DNA of 64,000 bases, from contig NZ_BMQQ01000012.1 in assembly GCF_014648195.1 (NCBI RefSeq), positions 62,001 to 126,000 on the forward strand. The letters are read 5' to 3'. Under the pieces are notes generated by a model. That model saw only the letters and a list, made by a program, of their open reading frames with translations, was not told the DNA's origin and made no database searches. Numbering within the stretch: the stretch's first letter is position 1; each line of letters opens with the position of its first letter. Both the position numbers and the translations under genes were made by a program. This DNA is from Streptomyces purpureus. Its GTDB lineage: Bacteria > Actinomycetota > Actinomycetes > Streptomycetales > Streptomycetaceae. This document shows positions 31,635 to 40,852 of this stretch, one piece after another.

Positions 31635-32384
31635 GTGAACACCTATCTGGAGACGGCAGTTGCCGTGGCGAGCGCGGTCATGGCAGCCACCGGCACCGGC
31701 ATCGCCTGGCGCGCGGTGCGCTCCTCCCTCGACAGCCAAGTGGCCAAGGAACGCAAGCGCCTTCGCGAATCACTGAACGCCCAGGAGATGCACATCGGCG
31801 GGGACCTGGTGATCAACACCGGCCCTGGGATGACGAACCCGGACGGCTCACCCGACGAGGCGGCGATCGCCCGAGCAGCACAGCAGCGGATCGACGACGA
31901 CCGGTTCGCCGAACTGCTCGTGGAGTACTACGCGTACGGCCTGGCGCAGGCCCGCAACAGCTTCCTGACCAGCCAGTGGTTCGCCGGCCTCGGCGCGACG
32001 ATCCTGCTGCTCGGCGTGGGCCTTGCCATCTGGCGCGCGGAAACCACCGGCGACCTCTACCTCTCCATCGCCACCAGCGCCTTCGGCCTGGTGACGGCCC
32101 TCATAGGCCAGCTCTTCCACCGCCGCGCGGACCTCGCCTTGAGCCACATGGCGCAACAGACCGACTCCCTGCGGGACGACATGCGCACGGAGCGCTCCAC
32201 AGAACAAGCGATCATGCTCCTGGCGGCCGTCTCGGACCCGGCGACGAAGACCCGCCTCCAAGCCGGCCTGATCATGAAACTCGCCGGCTCCGACCTCCCC
32301 CAGATCACGGCCCCGATCACCGCCCCGACCCCGGACCCAACCCTCCCGAAGCAGACGCCGCCTCACCCGGAACCAGCCAACTGA
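31635..32384 (+). CDS. Protein with TRADD-N-associated two-helix membrane domain
   Basis: The 249-residue protein has an N-terminal helix (residues 5-25), a linker with MHIGGDLVINTGPGMTNPDG, then the segment RIDDDRFAELLVEYYAYGLA followed by NSFLTSQWFAGLGATILLLG and a second helix. This pattern matches the cyanobacterial-type TRADD-N-associated membrane domain found in bacterial conflict and programmed-death systems. No TRADD-N domain is visible, and partner genes are not obvious. GTG at 31635 has AGAGGAG upstream. It lies next to tRNA-Thr. Confidence 0.72.
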   Translation: MNTYLETAVAVASAVMAATGTGIAWRAVRSSLDSQVAKERKRLRESLNAQEMHIGGDLVINTGPGMTNPDGSPDEAAIARAAQQRIDDDRFAELLVEYYAYGLAQARNSFLTSQWFAGLGATILLLGVGLAIWRAETTGDLYLSIATSAFGLVTALIGQLFHRRADLALSHMAQQTDSLRDDMRTERSTEQAIMLLAAVSDPATKTRLQAGLIMKLAGSDLPQITAPITAPTPDPTLPKQTPPHPEPAN

Positions 32385-32433
32385 GACCGGAACTGAGACC
32401 GAGCCCGGGACGTCAACTGCGGCAGACAACCAA

Positions 32434-32467
32434 AAACCCCAGCTCGGAAGAGTCCGACCTGGGGTTT
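32434..32467 (-). terminator. Terminator of tRNA-Thr
   Basis: AAACCCCAG and CTGGGGTTT-type arms enclose an inner stem TCGGA/TCCGA. On the minus strand a run of five T follows the stem. It lies just after the tRNA 3' end and may also serve the convergent TRADD-N-associated gene. Confidence 0.85.
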
Positions 32468-32473
32468 CAACGG

Positions 32474-32547
32474 AGCCGCCTTCGGGATTCGAACCCGAGA
32501 CCTACGCATTACGAGTGCGTTGCTCTGGCCAACTGAGCTAAGGCGGC
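32474..32547 (-). tRNA. tRNA-Thr(CGT)
   Basis: Read on the minus strand, a 74-base cloverleaf begins GCCGCCTTAGCTCAGTTGGC. The acceptor arms GCCGCCT/AGGCGGC pair fully. The anticodon stem ACGCA/TGCGT holds CGT, reading the threonine codon ACG, and the T loop is GGTTCGAAT. CCA is not encoded. No integrase or duplicated tRNA end was seen nearby. Confidence 0.97.
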
Positions 32548-32688
32548 ATGCCGTGCGTTCCCTGAAGTGGGTGCAGCAGCGTCGCCAAGTCTACACAGTG
32601 AAAACCAGTGCCTCGCACACCCTCAGCGAGGCCCTCCCCTGGCCTGATGTCGGGCGTAACGGGAGATTACCGGCCATACTCATTGATC

Positions 32689-34194
32689 GTGCACCCCACA
32701 GAGCTCGCCGCTCAGAGCCGTCGGGCGTCCGGTGGTGGGCGTTGGGCGATGCTCGCGGTGTTGTGTGCCAGCCTGCTGCTGGTCGCCATGGATGCCACCA
32801 TCCTCAATGTCGCGCTGCCGTCGCTCATCGACGACCTACGACCTGACGCCCTGCAACAGCTGTGGATCATCGACATCTATGGACTGGTGCTCGGTGGCCT
32901 GCTGGTCACCACCGCGGCAATCAGCGACCGTTACGGCCGTAAACGGCTCTTTCTCGCCGGATTCGTGCTCTTCGGCGTGGCGTCCGTGGTCGCCGCCACC
33001 GCCGGGTCGTCGTGGCAGCTGATCGCGGGGCGGGTGCTGCTCGGGATCGGTGGGGCGATGGTCATGCCGTCGACACTGTCGCTGATCCGGAACATCTTTA
33101 CCGATGCCCGCGAGCGCGCCCTCGCCATCGGCATCTGGGCCGCCGTCGCCGGAGCGGGGGCCGCCGTCGGGCCGCTGGTCGGCGGGCTGCTGGTCGAGAC
33201 GTACGGGTGGGCGGCCGCGTTCTGGGTCAATGTGCCCGTCGTCGTGGTGACCGTCGTCGCCGGGATCTGGCTGCTGCCGGAGTTCAAGGACGCCGGCCAC
33301 GGGCCGCCCGACGTGCTGGGGGCCGTGCTGTCCGTCGTCGGGATCGTCGCCCTGGCCTGGGGTATCAAGCACGTCGCCAAGGGCAGCCTCACCCTGTCCG
33401 ATCTGGCGATCCTCGCGGCCGGAATTCTCGTCCTGACGCTCTTCGCCAGGCGGCAGCTCTCCCTGCCCGACCCACTGCTCGACGTACGGCTCTTCAAGAA
33501 CCGCGCCTTCACCGCCGCCGCGCTCGCCACCCTGATGGCCATGCTCGCCGTCGGCGCCGCGCTGTTCCTGATGTCCCTGTGGCTCCAGTACGTCCACGGC
33601 TACTCGCCCTTCCAGGCCGGGCTGCACACCGTGCCCGCCGCCGGAGCGATGCTCGTCGGATCCCTGCTCAGCCCATGGCTCATGGAACGGCTCGGCGTCC
33701 GTGCCGTCATGGCCCTCGGCCTCGGCGGGCTCGTCCTCGGCTTCCTCGTGCTCGCGCTCTCCCCCGAGCCGACGACGTACGGCTACGTCGCCGTCGTCTT
33801 CGTCGCGCTCGGCCTCGGCGACGGTCTCGCCATCACCACGGCCGCCTCCGTCCTCGTCTCGGCCGTACCCGCCGAGCGGGCCGGGCAGGCGGGCGCCGTG
33901 TCCGAGACCAGCTACGAGCTCGGCGTCGGCCTCGGCGTGGCCCTGCTCGGGTCCATCCACGGCGCTGTCTACACCCACCACATGGCCGGCGCGCCCGCCC
34001 AGGCCGCCGAGTCGGTCGGCAGCGCCCACGAGCTGGCCGAGCAGGGCGACGGAGCCGTCATGGACGCCGCCCGGGCCGCCTTCGACTCCGCGCTGACCAC
34101 GACCGCGTACGTCTCCGTCGCGATCGTGGCGACCGTGACCGTGCTGGTGGTGTGGCTCGTACCGCACGGGTTCAAGGCCACCGCCGGCCACTGA
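32689..34194 (+). CDS. MFS multidrug exporter (DHA2 family, 14 helices)
   Basis: The roughly 501-residue protein has 14 predicted helices and DHA2 signatures: LDATILNVALP-type motif (VAMDATILNVALPSLIDDL), then ISDRYGRKRLFLAG and WVNVPVVVVTV. Such proteins export drugs by proton antiport. GTG at 32689 is preceded by a CATACT -10-like element at nine bases, suggesting a leaderless mRNA; ATGs at 32647 and 32608 are in frame. The gene is preceded by tRNA-Thr and converges on the peptidase gene. Confidence 0.9.
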   Translation: MHPTELAAQSRRASGGGRWAMLAVLCASLLLVAMDATILNVALPSLIDDLRPDALQQLWIIDIYGLVLGGLLVTTAAISDRYGRKRLFLAGFVLFGVASVVAATAGSSWQLIAGRVLLGIGGAMVMPSTLSLIRNIFTDARERALAIGIWAAVAGAGAAVGPLVGGLLVETYGWAAAFWVNVPVVVVTVVAGIWLLPEFKDAGHGPPDVLGAVLSVVGIVALAWGIKHVAKGSLTLSDLAILAAGILVLTLFARRQLSLPDPLLDVRLFKNRAFTAAALATLMAMLAVGAALFLMSLWLQYVHGYSPFQAGLHTVPAAGAMLVGSLLSPWLMERLGVRAVMALGLGGLVLGFLVLALSPEPTTYGYVAVVFVALGLGDGLAITTAASVLVSAVPAERAGQAGAVSETSYELGVGLGVALLGSIHGAVYTHHMAGAPAQAAESVGSAHELAEQGDGAVMDAARAAFDSALTTTAYVSVAIVATVTVLVVWLVPHGFKATAGH

Positions 34195-34219
34195 CCCACG
34201 CACCCGGCCCCATCCGCCC

Positions 34220-35812
34220 TCAGCGGCAGCGCATCCCCCGCGGCGGCACCGTGCCCTCCAGCAGATAGCGGTTGACCGCCGTGTCCACACAGTCGCTGCC
34301 TCGCCCGTACGCCGTGTGCCCGTCACCCTCGTACGTCAGCAGCCGCCCCGAGGTGAGCTGCCCCGCCAGGGAGACGGCCCACTTGTACGGCGTCGCCGGG
34401 TCCCTCGTCGTGCCCAGCACCACGATCGGGCCCGCGCCCTTCGCCGCGATGCGGTGCGGGGCGCCGGTGGCCTTCTCCGGCCAGTACGTGCAGCTCAGCG
34501 CCGCCCAGGCGAGCCCCTCGCCGAAGGTCGGGGAAGCCTTCACGAAGGAGGGGAGCGCGCGGCCGACCGCGTCCGGGCCGGCGAAGGACGGCGGCAGGTC
34601 CAGGCAGTTCACGGCGGCGTTGGCGAACATGAGGTTCGAGTACGACCCGTCGCCCTGGCGCTCGTAGTACGCGTCGGCGAGAGCCAGCAGCCCGGAGCCG
34701 TCGCCGCCCATCGCCCCCGTCAGCGCCTCGCGCAGCTCCGGCCACGCCCCCTTGTCGTACATCGCGGCGATCACTCCGGTCGTGGCGAGCGACTCGCCCA
34801 GCTCACGGCCCTCACCTGCCGGCACCGGCCGGGCGTCCAGCTCGGTGAAGAACGCTTTCAGCCGGCGGGATGCCGCCGTGACCGATCCGGACCCGAGCGG
34901 GCAGTCCGGGCCGCGCAGGCAGTCCTCGGCGAAGGAGCGGAAGGCGGTCTCGAAGCCCGCCGTCTGGTCGCGGTTCAGCTCGACGGCCGGCAGGGACGGG
35001 TCCATCGCCCCGTCGAGGACCAGGCGCCCGGCCCGCGCCGGGAACAGCTCCGCGTAGGTCGCGCCAAGAAACGTGCCGTACGAGGCCCCGACGTACGACA
35101 GCTTCTCGTCGCCGAGCACGGCGCGCAGGATGTCCATGTCCCGGGCCGCCTCGACCGTGGAGACATGCGGCAGGACCGGGCCGGAGCGGCGCGCGCAGCC
35201 GGCCGCGAACTCCTTGTACGCCGCTGCCAGCAGGCCCCTCTCCCGTGCGTCGTCCGGGGTCTGGTCCACCTGCGTGTACGCGTCCATGCGCGGCCCGTCG
35301 AGGCACGTGACGGGCTCGCTTCGGGCGACTCCGCGCGGGTCGACGGCGACCAGGTCGTAACGGGCGCGTACGGGTGCGGGGTAGGCGAGCCCGGCGTACG
35401 CCTGGAGGTACTGGACGGCCGAGCCGCCCGGCCCGCCCGGGTTGACCAGCAGCGATCCGATCCGCTCGCCAGGGCCGGTGGCCTTGGCCCGGGCCACGGC
35501 CAGCTTGACCTGCCCGCCGTCCGGCCGGGCGTAGTCGAGCGGCGCCCGCAGGGTCGCGCAGTCGAAGCCGGGGACGCCGCACTCCCGCCAGCTCAGCTTC
35601 TGTCCGTAGTACGCCGAGAGGTCCCCGACAGGCCGCGCCGTCGGCGACGCGGACGTCGTGCCACCGCCGCCACCTCCCGCGCCGCCACTCGTACATCCGA
35701 CCGCGATCAGCAGCCCGGCGGCCGCGGCGAGTGCCGCGACGCGCCGACGGGGACGGAGGCGAGCCCGGGATCGGGCGGGGAGCGAACGGCTGAAGGACCG
35801 GCGGAAGGACAT
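34220..35812 (-). CDS. Secreted alpha/beta-hydrolase (S33 tripeptidyl aminopeptidase type), lipoprotein
   Basis: The 530-residue enzyme has a basic N-terminus and a lipobox AVGC, so it is anchored outside the membrane. The nucleophile serine is in YVGASYGTFL, the acid in GTTRDPATP, and the histidine in EGDGHTAYG, the order of Streptomyces S33 tripeptidyl aminopeptidases (SlpD/SlpE). A TAP C-terminal region follows. It should trim tripeptides from secreted proteins. The Met at 35812 is chosen because the signal region follows it; there is no obvious ribosome site. Confidence 0.9.
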   Translation of the reverse strand: MSFRRSFSRSLPARSRARLRPRRRVAALAAAAGLLIAVGCTSGGAGGGGGGTTSASPTARPVGDLSAYYGQKLSWRECGVPGFDCATLRAPLDYARPDGGQVKLAVARAKATGPGERIGSLLVNPGGPGGSAVQYLQAYAGLAYPAPVRARYDLVAVDPRGVARSEPVTCLDGPRMDAYTQVDQTPDDARERGLLAAAYKEFAAGCARRSGPVLPHVSTVEAARDMDILRAVLGDEKLSYVGASYGTFLGATYAELFPARAGRLVLDGAMDPSLPAVELNRDQTAGFETAFRSFAEDCLRGPDCPLGSGSVTAASRRLKAFFTELDARPVPAGEGRELGESLATTGVIAAMYDKGAWPELREALTGAMGGDGSGLLALADAYYERQGDGSYSNLMFANAAVNCLDLPPSFAGPDAVGRALPSFVKASPTFGEGLAWAALSCTYWPEKATGAPHRIAAKGAGPIVVLGTTRDPATPYKWAVSLAGQLTSGRLLTYEGDGHTAYGRGSDCVDTAVNRYLLEGTVPPRGMRCR

Positions 35813-35862
35813 ATCCGGACAGTAGTCACCGGGCGACTGCCGGCGGCCCACTCCGCCGCGAT

Positions 35863-36023
35863 CTGCCCGGTACGAGTGACGGAGCCGAGCCACGATCGCG
35901 ATGGTCCTCGGCGGCTCACTCCGACCCGGTCTGCCCGGTCCGAGTGATGGAGCCGACCAGACCCAGGCCGCCGCCGCGACAGGCGCCGGCCTCGATCTCC
36001 CAGGCCGCCGCCGCGGCAGGCGC
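35863..36023. repeat. Paired direct repeats upstream of the peptidase
   Basis: A 26-bp element with two mismatches (CTGCCCGGTACGAGTGACGG at its start) is at 35863-35888 and 35931-35956. A second 23-bp pair with one mismatch (CAGGCCGCCGCCGCG) is at 35964-35986 and 36001-36023. No gene is visible between holB and the peptidase. Confidence 0.8.
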
Positions 36024-36026
36024 GGC

Positions 36027-37232
36027 TCAGCCCGCGCGCAGCGCCATCGTCATCGCCTCGACCGCCAGCAGCGGCGCCACGTTCTTGTCCAGGGCCTCGC
36101 GGCAGGCGAGGACCGCCTCTATCCGGCGCAGGGTCCGCTCGGGCGTGGAGCCGTGGGCGATCCGGTCGAGGGAGTCGCGTACGTCCTCGTTGGCGATCTG
36201 CGTCCGGGCGTTCAGCTGCAGGGCCAGCACATCGCGGTAGAAGCCGGTGAGGTCGCTGAGCGCGAGGTCGAGGCTGTCGCGCTGGGTGCGGGTCTTGCGG
36301 CGCTTCTGGCGCTCCTCCAGCTCCTTCATCGCGCCCGCCGTGCCGCGGGGCATGCGGCCGCCCTGGGCGGCGCCGAGGGCGGCCTTCAGCTCCTCGGTCT
36401 CCTTGACGTCGATCTCCTCGGCGACCTGCTTGGCGTCCTCGCCCGCCGCGTCGATCAGCTCCTGAGCGGCCTTGAGGCAGCCGCCGACGTCGTCGACGCG
36501 CAGCGGCACCTTGAGGACCGTGGCCCGGCGGGCGCGGGCCCGTTCGTCGGTGGCGAGGCGGCGGGCGTGGTCGATGTGGCCCTGGGTGGCGCGGGCGGCG
36601 GCCGCGGCGGCCTGCGGGTCGATGCCGTCGCGCCGTACGAGCACGTCGGCGACGGCGTCGACCGACGGGGTGCGCAGGGTGAGGTGGCGGCAGCGGGAAC
36701 GGATCGTGGGGAGCACGTCCTCCAGCGAGGGGGCGCACAGCAGCCACACCGTGCGGGGCGCGGGCTCCTCGACGGCCTTCAGGAGCACGTTTCCGGCGCC
36801 TTCGGTCAGACGGTCGGCGTCCTCCAGGACGATGACCTGCCAGCGCCCGCCCGCCGGCGACAGCTGGGCGCGGCGCACCAGGTCGCGGGTTTCCTTCACG
36901 CCGATGGAGAGCAGGTCGGTGCGGACGACCTCCACATCGGCGTGGGTGCCGACGAGGCTGGTGTGGCAGCCGTCGCAGAAGCCGCAGCCGGGCTCCCCGC
37001 CCAGGGCGCGGTCCGGGCTGACGCACTGCAGGGCGGCGGCGAACGCCCGCGCGGCGGTCGCCCGGCCGGAGCCGGGCGGGCCGGTGAACAGCCAGGCGTG
37101 GGTCATCTTGGACGCGTCGGGCGGCGCCTCGCCTGCGGCGTGGGAGGTGACGAGGGCGTCGGCGTCCCGGGCGGCGGCGGCGAGCTGCTCACGCACCCGC
37201 TCCTGGCCCACCAGGTCGTCCCATACGGCCAT
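36027..37232 (-). CDS. holB: DNA polymerase III subunit delta'
   Basis: The 401-residue clamp-loader subunit has an AAA+ fold. The Walker A is GPPGSGRATAARAF, lacking the lysine as is usual in delta', and the zinc module CGFCDGC plus upstream Cys is present. Sensor-1 and the SRC motif appear as TIRSRCRHL. ATG at 37232 has GGAGGG upstream. It lies downstream of the kinase fusion on the same strand, separated by a strong terminator, so it probably has its own promoter. Confidence 0.93.
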   Translation of the reverse strand: MAVWDDLVGQERVREQLAAAARDADALVTSHAAGEAPPDASKMTHAWLFTGPPGSGRATAARAFAAALQCVSPDRALGGEPGCGFCDGCHTSLVGTHADVEVVRTDLLSIGVKETRDLVRRAQLSPAGGRWQVIVLEDADRLTEGAGNVLLKAVEEPAPRTVWLLCAPSLEDVLPTIRSRCRHLTLRTPSVDAVADVLVRRDGIDPQAAAAAARATQGHIDHARRLATDERARARRATVLKVPLRVDDVGGCLKAAQELIDAAGEDAKQVAEEIDVKETEELKAALGAAQGGRMPRGTAGAMKELEERQKRRKTRTQRDSLDLALSDLTGFYRDVLALQLNARTQIANEDVRDSLDRIAHGSTPERTLRRIEAVLACREALDKNVAPLLAVEAMTMALRAG

Positions 37233-37329
37233 GTCCACCCTCCTCAGGTGCGCGGTCCGGTCCCGTCCTGCCACGGGTTCGACGTACGGGCTCCATTGTG
37301 GGGCACCCCACTGACAGTCCCGGACGCGC

Positions 37330-37361
37330 CGAGGGGGCGGAGCAGGCGCTCCGCCCCCTCG
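37330..37361 (-). terminator. Terminator of the kinase-fusion gene
   Basis: CGAGGGGGCGGAGC pairs with GCTCCGCCCCCTCG around AGGC. It lies 11 bp after the stop of the 1101-codon gene. Confidence 0.88.
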
Positions 37362-37371
37362 GGTCACGGTC

Positions 37372-40300
37372 TCAGCCCCGCCGGCGGCGGTGGTCGTCCT
37401 CGTCGTGGGCGTGCGGCCCGAGCAGTTCGTCCGCGAGCGAGGGGAGGTCGTCCAGCGGGGTGTCCTCCGCCCAGTCCGAGCGGCGCCGCGGGCGGCCCTG
37501 CTCGTCCATCTGGGGCAGCTCGGCCGTCCGGTCGTTGGCCCCGGGCGCGGCCTGCGCCTGGTCCCGGAAGATCCCCGGCGGAACCCGGTCGGCCGGGTCG
37601 TCCTGGCGTACGGGCGGCAGCACCGCGGTCTCGTCGGCGGCGCGCGTGTCCCGTACCGGCGGCAGCACCGCCGTCTCGTCCGCGGCCCGCGGGTCACGTA
37701 CCGGCGGCAGCGCGGCCGTCTCGTCCACCGCGCGCGTGTCCCGTACGGGCGGCAGCACCGCCGTCTCGTCCGCGGCCCGAGGGTCACGTACCGGCGGCAG
37801 GACGGTCGTCTCGGCCGCGTCGGCGGGCTCGGCGCGCTCCTCCGGCACGACCGGCGTGGGGATGGTCTGCGTGACGTCGTCGGGCTTCACGAACCGCTTC
37901 TCGTCCCGGGCCGCGCCCCGGGTCCGGTCCCGGCCGGCGTCCCGCTCCGCGCGGGGGTCGTCCTCGGGCCGGGCGTCGGGCTGCGGGATCGGCGTCGGGA
38001 CGGTGACCTCGTTCGGGGACACCTCCGGAACCGCCGCCTGTGTCGCGGCGGCCACCGCCGCAGCGGCAGCGGCCTCCTCGGCGGCCTTCGCCGCGGCGGC
38101 GGCCTCGGCCAGGCGGCGCGCCTCCTCGGCCTTGAGCAGGGCCTCCTCCGCCTTGCGCTGCTTCTCGCGGCGGCGCTCCTCGGCCTCGGCCCGCAGCCGG
38201 GCCTCCTCCTCGGCCTGCTTGCGCAGCCGCTCCTGCTCCTCGCGGCGGGCCTTCTCCTCGGCCTCGCGCCGACGGCGCTCCTCCTCGGCGGCCTTGCGGG
38301 CCTCCTCCGCCCGCTGCCGGGCCTCCTCCGCCTGCCGCTCGGCCTCGCGCTGGCGCGCCTCTTCCTCCTCGCGGCGCTTGCGCTCCTCCTCCTCGGCACG
38401 GAGCTTGGCGAGCTGCTCCTGGCGCTCCCGCTCCAGGCGCTCCTCCTCCGCCTTGCGCGCGGCCTCTTCCTCGGCCTTGCGGCGGGCCTCCTCCTCGGCG
38501 GCCTTCCGCGCCTCCTCCTGGGCCTTCACCTCGGCCTCGGACAGCGGCAGCATCTGGTCGAGCCGGTGGCGTACGACGGTGGTGACGGCCTCCGGCTCCT
38601 GGCCGGCGTCGACGACGAGGTAGCGGCTCGGGTCGGCCGCGGCGAGAGCGAGGAAACCGGCCCGCACGCGCGCGTGGAACTCCGGCGGCTCGGACTCCAG
38701 CCGGTCCGGCGCCTCCGTGAACCGCTCACGCGCGGTCTCCGGGGAGACGTCGAGGAGCACCGTCAGATGCGGTACGAGCCCGTCCGTGGCCCACCGGGAG
38801 ATCCGGGCGATCTCCGTCGGGGACAGGTCGCGGCCCGCGCCCTGGTAGGCCACTGAGGAGTCGATGTACCGGTCGGAGATCACGATCGCGCCCCGCTCCA
38901 GGGCGGGCCGGACCAGCGAGTCGACGTGCTCGGCGCGGTCGGCGGCGTACAGCAGCGCCTCCGCGCGGTGCGAGAGTCCGGCGCTGGAGACGTCCAGGAG
39001 GATCGAGCGCAGCCGCTTGCCGATCGGCGTGGCGCCCGGCTCGCGGGTGACGACGACCTCGTGGCCCTTGGCGCGGATCCACTCGGCGAGCGCCTCGACC
39101 TGGGTGGACTTGCCGGCCCCGTCGCCGCCCTCCAGGGCGATGAAGAAACCGGTCGTGGCCGGCGCCTGGGCCGGGTCGCCGCCGCGCAGCGCGTCGCGCA
39201 GGTCGCGGCGCAGCGGGACGCCCGAGCGGTCGTCGGTCTTGGCGAGCACCAGCGCGGCGACGGGCAGCAGCAGGGCGCCCACCAGCATCAGGGTGAAGGC
39301 GGCGCCGCCGTGCGCGAAGACGAAGTCGCCGGTGGCGAGGCGGTGGGGGCCGATCGCGGCGGCGAGCAGTGGCGCGGCGAGCACGCCGAGCGCGACGGCG
39401 ACGCGCACGACGGCCTGGAGGTGATCGGTGATCCGGGGCCGGCGGTACTCCTCGGTCTCCTGGTCGATGAGCGTGTGGCCGGTGTTCGCGGCGACCCCGG
39501 CGGCGTAACCGGCCAGCAGCGCGATGAAGAGGACGGTCGCCGTGTCCGGGACGAGGCCCATGGCGAGCAGCGCGACGCCGGTGACGGCGAGGGCGAGCGC
39601 GAGGAGCCGGCGCCGGGACAGGACGGTCAGGACGGATCCGGCGGTCCGGATGCCGAGGGCGGTGCCGCCGGTCAGCGCGAGGATCAGCAGCGCGAACGTG
39701 ACCGGTCCGCCGCCGAGGTCGGCGGCGTGCAGCACCGCGACGGCAGCGGCGCAGGCGATCGCTCCGGCGACGGTGGCGCAGGCGATGACGAGCAGCGGGA
39801 GGGCGCCCGTACGGCCCTTGTCGAGGCCGTTTCCGGCCGACGGCCGGCGCAGCCCCTCCAGCGGGGAGCGGGGCCTGGGGGTCTGTCCGCCGGGCAGCTC
39901 GATGAAGTACAGGAGGGAGACGGACGCGGCGAACAGGCCGGCCGCCACATAGGCCCCGATGGCCGCCTGGTGCTGTGTGAACCACGCGACGCCAGAGCCG
40001 AGGAGGTTGCCGACCAGCGTGGCGATCAGCAGGGCCGCGGCCGCTGCGGGGATGGCCAGGAAGGACGTACGCAGGGACAGGCGGCGCAGCGCGCCCAGGT
40101 GGTCCGGCAGGGGGCGCACGGCGGCGCCTTCGAGCGGGGGCGCGGGCAGCAGCGCGGGCGCGGCGCTCTCCCTGGCCACGGTCCAGAACCGCTCGGCGGT
40201 CCCGGCCAGGAAGACCGTGCCGAGCAGGAACCAGACCGCGCTGTCAGGGGTCCAGTCGATCCACAGCGGGGCGACCACCAGCAGTCCGACCCGTACACCG

Positions 40301-40677
40301 TCCGCGCCGATCATGGTCCAGCGGCGGTCCAGCGGGCCGGACGGCGCGGTGAGCGTGGTGACGGGCCCGAGGAGTACGGCTCCGAAGAGCAGCGTGGCCA
40401 GAATCCGCGCACCGAACACGGCGGCGACGGCGAAGGCCGCGCCTCTGTATCCGCCGCCGAACGCCCCTTCGGCGACGGCCGCCTGCAGCGCCAGCAGCAC
40501 CAGGACCAGCACGGCGAGGGCGTCGCCGATGCCGCCGACGAGGTGTGCGCTCCACAGCCGCTTGAGCGGCTGATGGCGCAACAGGGCTCGTACGGCGCGT
40601 TCCCGTGAGTCTGCGGCAAGGGCGGCGTCGGAGTCTGAGGTGGAGCTCACGACCGTAGGCTGCTCGGCTCGCGTCAT
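37372..40677 (-). CDS. tmk: Thymidylate kinase fused to an N-terminal MFS membrane domain and a C-terminal coiled coil
   Basis: The 1101-residue protein has three parts. Residues about 35-500 form a 12-helix MFS-like membrane domain. Residues about 510-710 are a thymidylate kinase with P-loop EGGDGAGKST, DRYIDSSVAYQG and LID-type basic residues, which phosphorylates dTMP. Residues about 714-877 are a charged Glu/Arg/Ala coiled coil. A disordered tail includes five 15-residue repeats of the type TAVLPPVRDTRAADE and ends in an acidic helix. No other thymidylate kinase gene is in this window. The topA gene is upstream and holB downstream, both separated by terminators. Confidence 0.94.
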   Translation of the reverse strand: MTRAEQPTVVSSTSDSDAALAADSRERAVRALLRHQPLKRLWSAHLVGGIGDALAVLVLVLLALQAAVAEGAFGGGYRGAAFAVAAVFGARILATLLFGAVLLGPVTTLTAPSGPLDRRWTMIGADGVRVGLLVVAPLWIDWTPDSAVWFLLGTVFLAGTAERFWTVARESAAPALLPAPPLEGAAVRPLPDHLGALRRLSLRTSFLAIPAAAAALLIATLVGNLLGSGVAWFTQHQAAIGAYVAAGLFAASVSLLYFIELPGGQTPRPRSPLEGLRRPSAGNGLDKGRTGALPLLVIACATVAGAIACAAAVAVLHAADLGGGPVTFALLILALTGGTALGIRTAGSVLTVLSRRRLLALALAVTGVALLAMGLVPDTATVLFIALLAGYAAGVAANTGHTLIDQETEEYRRPRITDHLQAVVRVAVALGVLAAPLLAAAIGPHRLATGDFVFAHGGAAFTLMLVGALLLPVAALVLAKTDDRSGVPLRRDLRDALRGGDPAQAPATTGFFIALEGGDGAGKSTQVEALAEWIRAKGHEVVVTREPGATPIGKRLRSILLDVSSAGLSHRAEALLYAADRAEHVDSLVRPALERGAIVISDRYIDSSVAYQGAGRDLSPTEIARISRWATDGLVPHLTVLLDVSPETARERFTEAPDRLESEPPEFHARVRAGFLALAAADPSRYLVVDAGQEPEAVTTVVRHRLDQMLPLSEAEVKAQEEARKAAEEEARRKAEEEAARKAEEERLERERQEQLAKLRAEEEERKRREEEEARQREAERQAEEARQRAEEARKAAEEERRRREAEEKARREEQERLRKQAEEEARLRAEAEERRREKQRKAEEALLKAEEARRLAEAAAAAKAAEEAAAAAAVAAATQAAVPEVSPNEVTVPTPIPQPDARPEDDPRAERDAGRDRTRGAARDEKRFVKPDDVTQTIPTPVVPEERAEPADAAETTVLPPVRDPRAADETAVLPPVRDTRAVDETAALPPVRDPRAADETAVLPPVRDTRAADETAVLPPVRQDDPADRVPPGIFRDQAQAAPGANDRTAELPQMDEQGRPRRRSDWAEDTPLDDLPSLADELLGPHAHDEDDHRRRRG
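37590..37812. repeat. 45-bp tandem repeats in the kinase-fusion tail
   Basis: Five 45-bp units encode near-identical 15-residue repeats (TAVLPPVRDPRAADE and variants). The array is in frame and in the disordered tail. Confidence 0.85.
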
Positions 40678-40803
40678 CCGCCCAGCCTATCCGGAGCGCC
40701 CGGGTCCCCGGAGTCCCCACCCGAACAAACGCCCGCGCCCGGCGTACGCGCCGGTCCACGGAAGCAGACCGGAAGCAATCCCCGGAGGCAGTCCCCGGAA
40801 GCG

Positions 40804-40836
40804 GACCACCCCGCCCCCAGTGGGGACGGGGTGGTC
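40804..40836 (-). terminator. Terminator of topA
   Basis: GACCACCCCG pairs with CGGGGTGGTC around CCCCCAGTGGGGA, 17 bp after the topA stop. Confidence 0.85.
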
Positions 40837-40852
40837 TCTGCCTGGCCGGGGC

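Noticed and set aside
32474..32547. tRNA-Thr as an integration site of a mobile element
   Set aside because: No integrase, excisionase or duplicated tRNA 3' end was found in the flanking genes.
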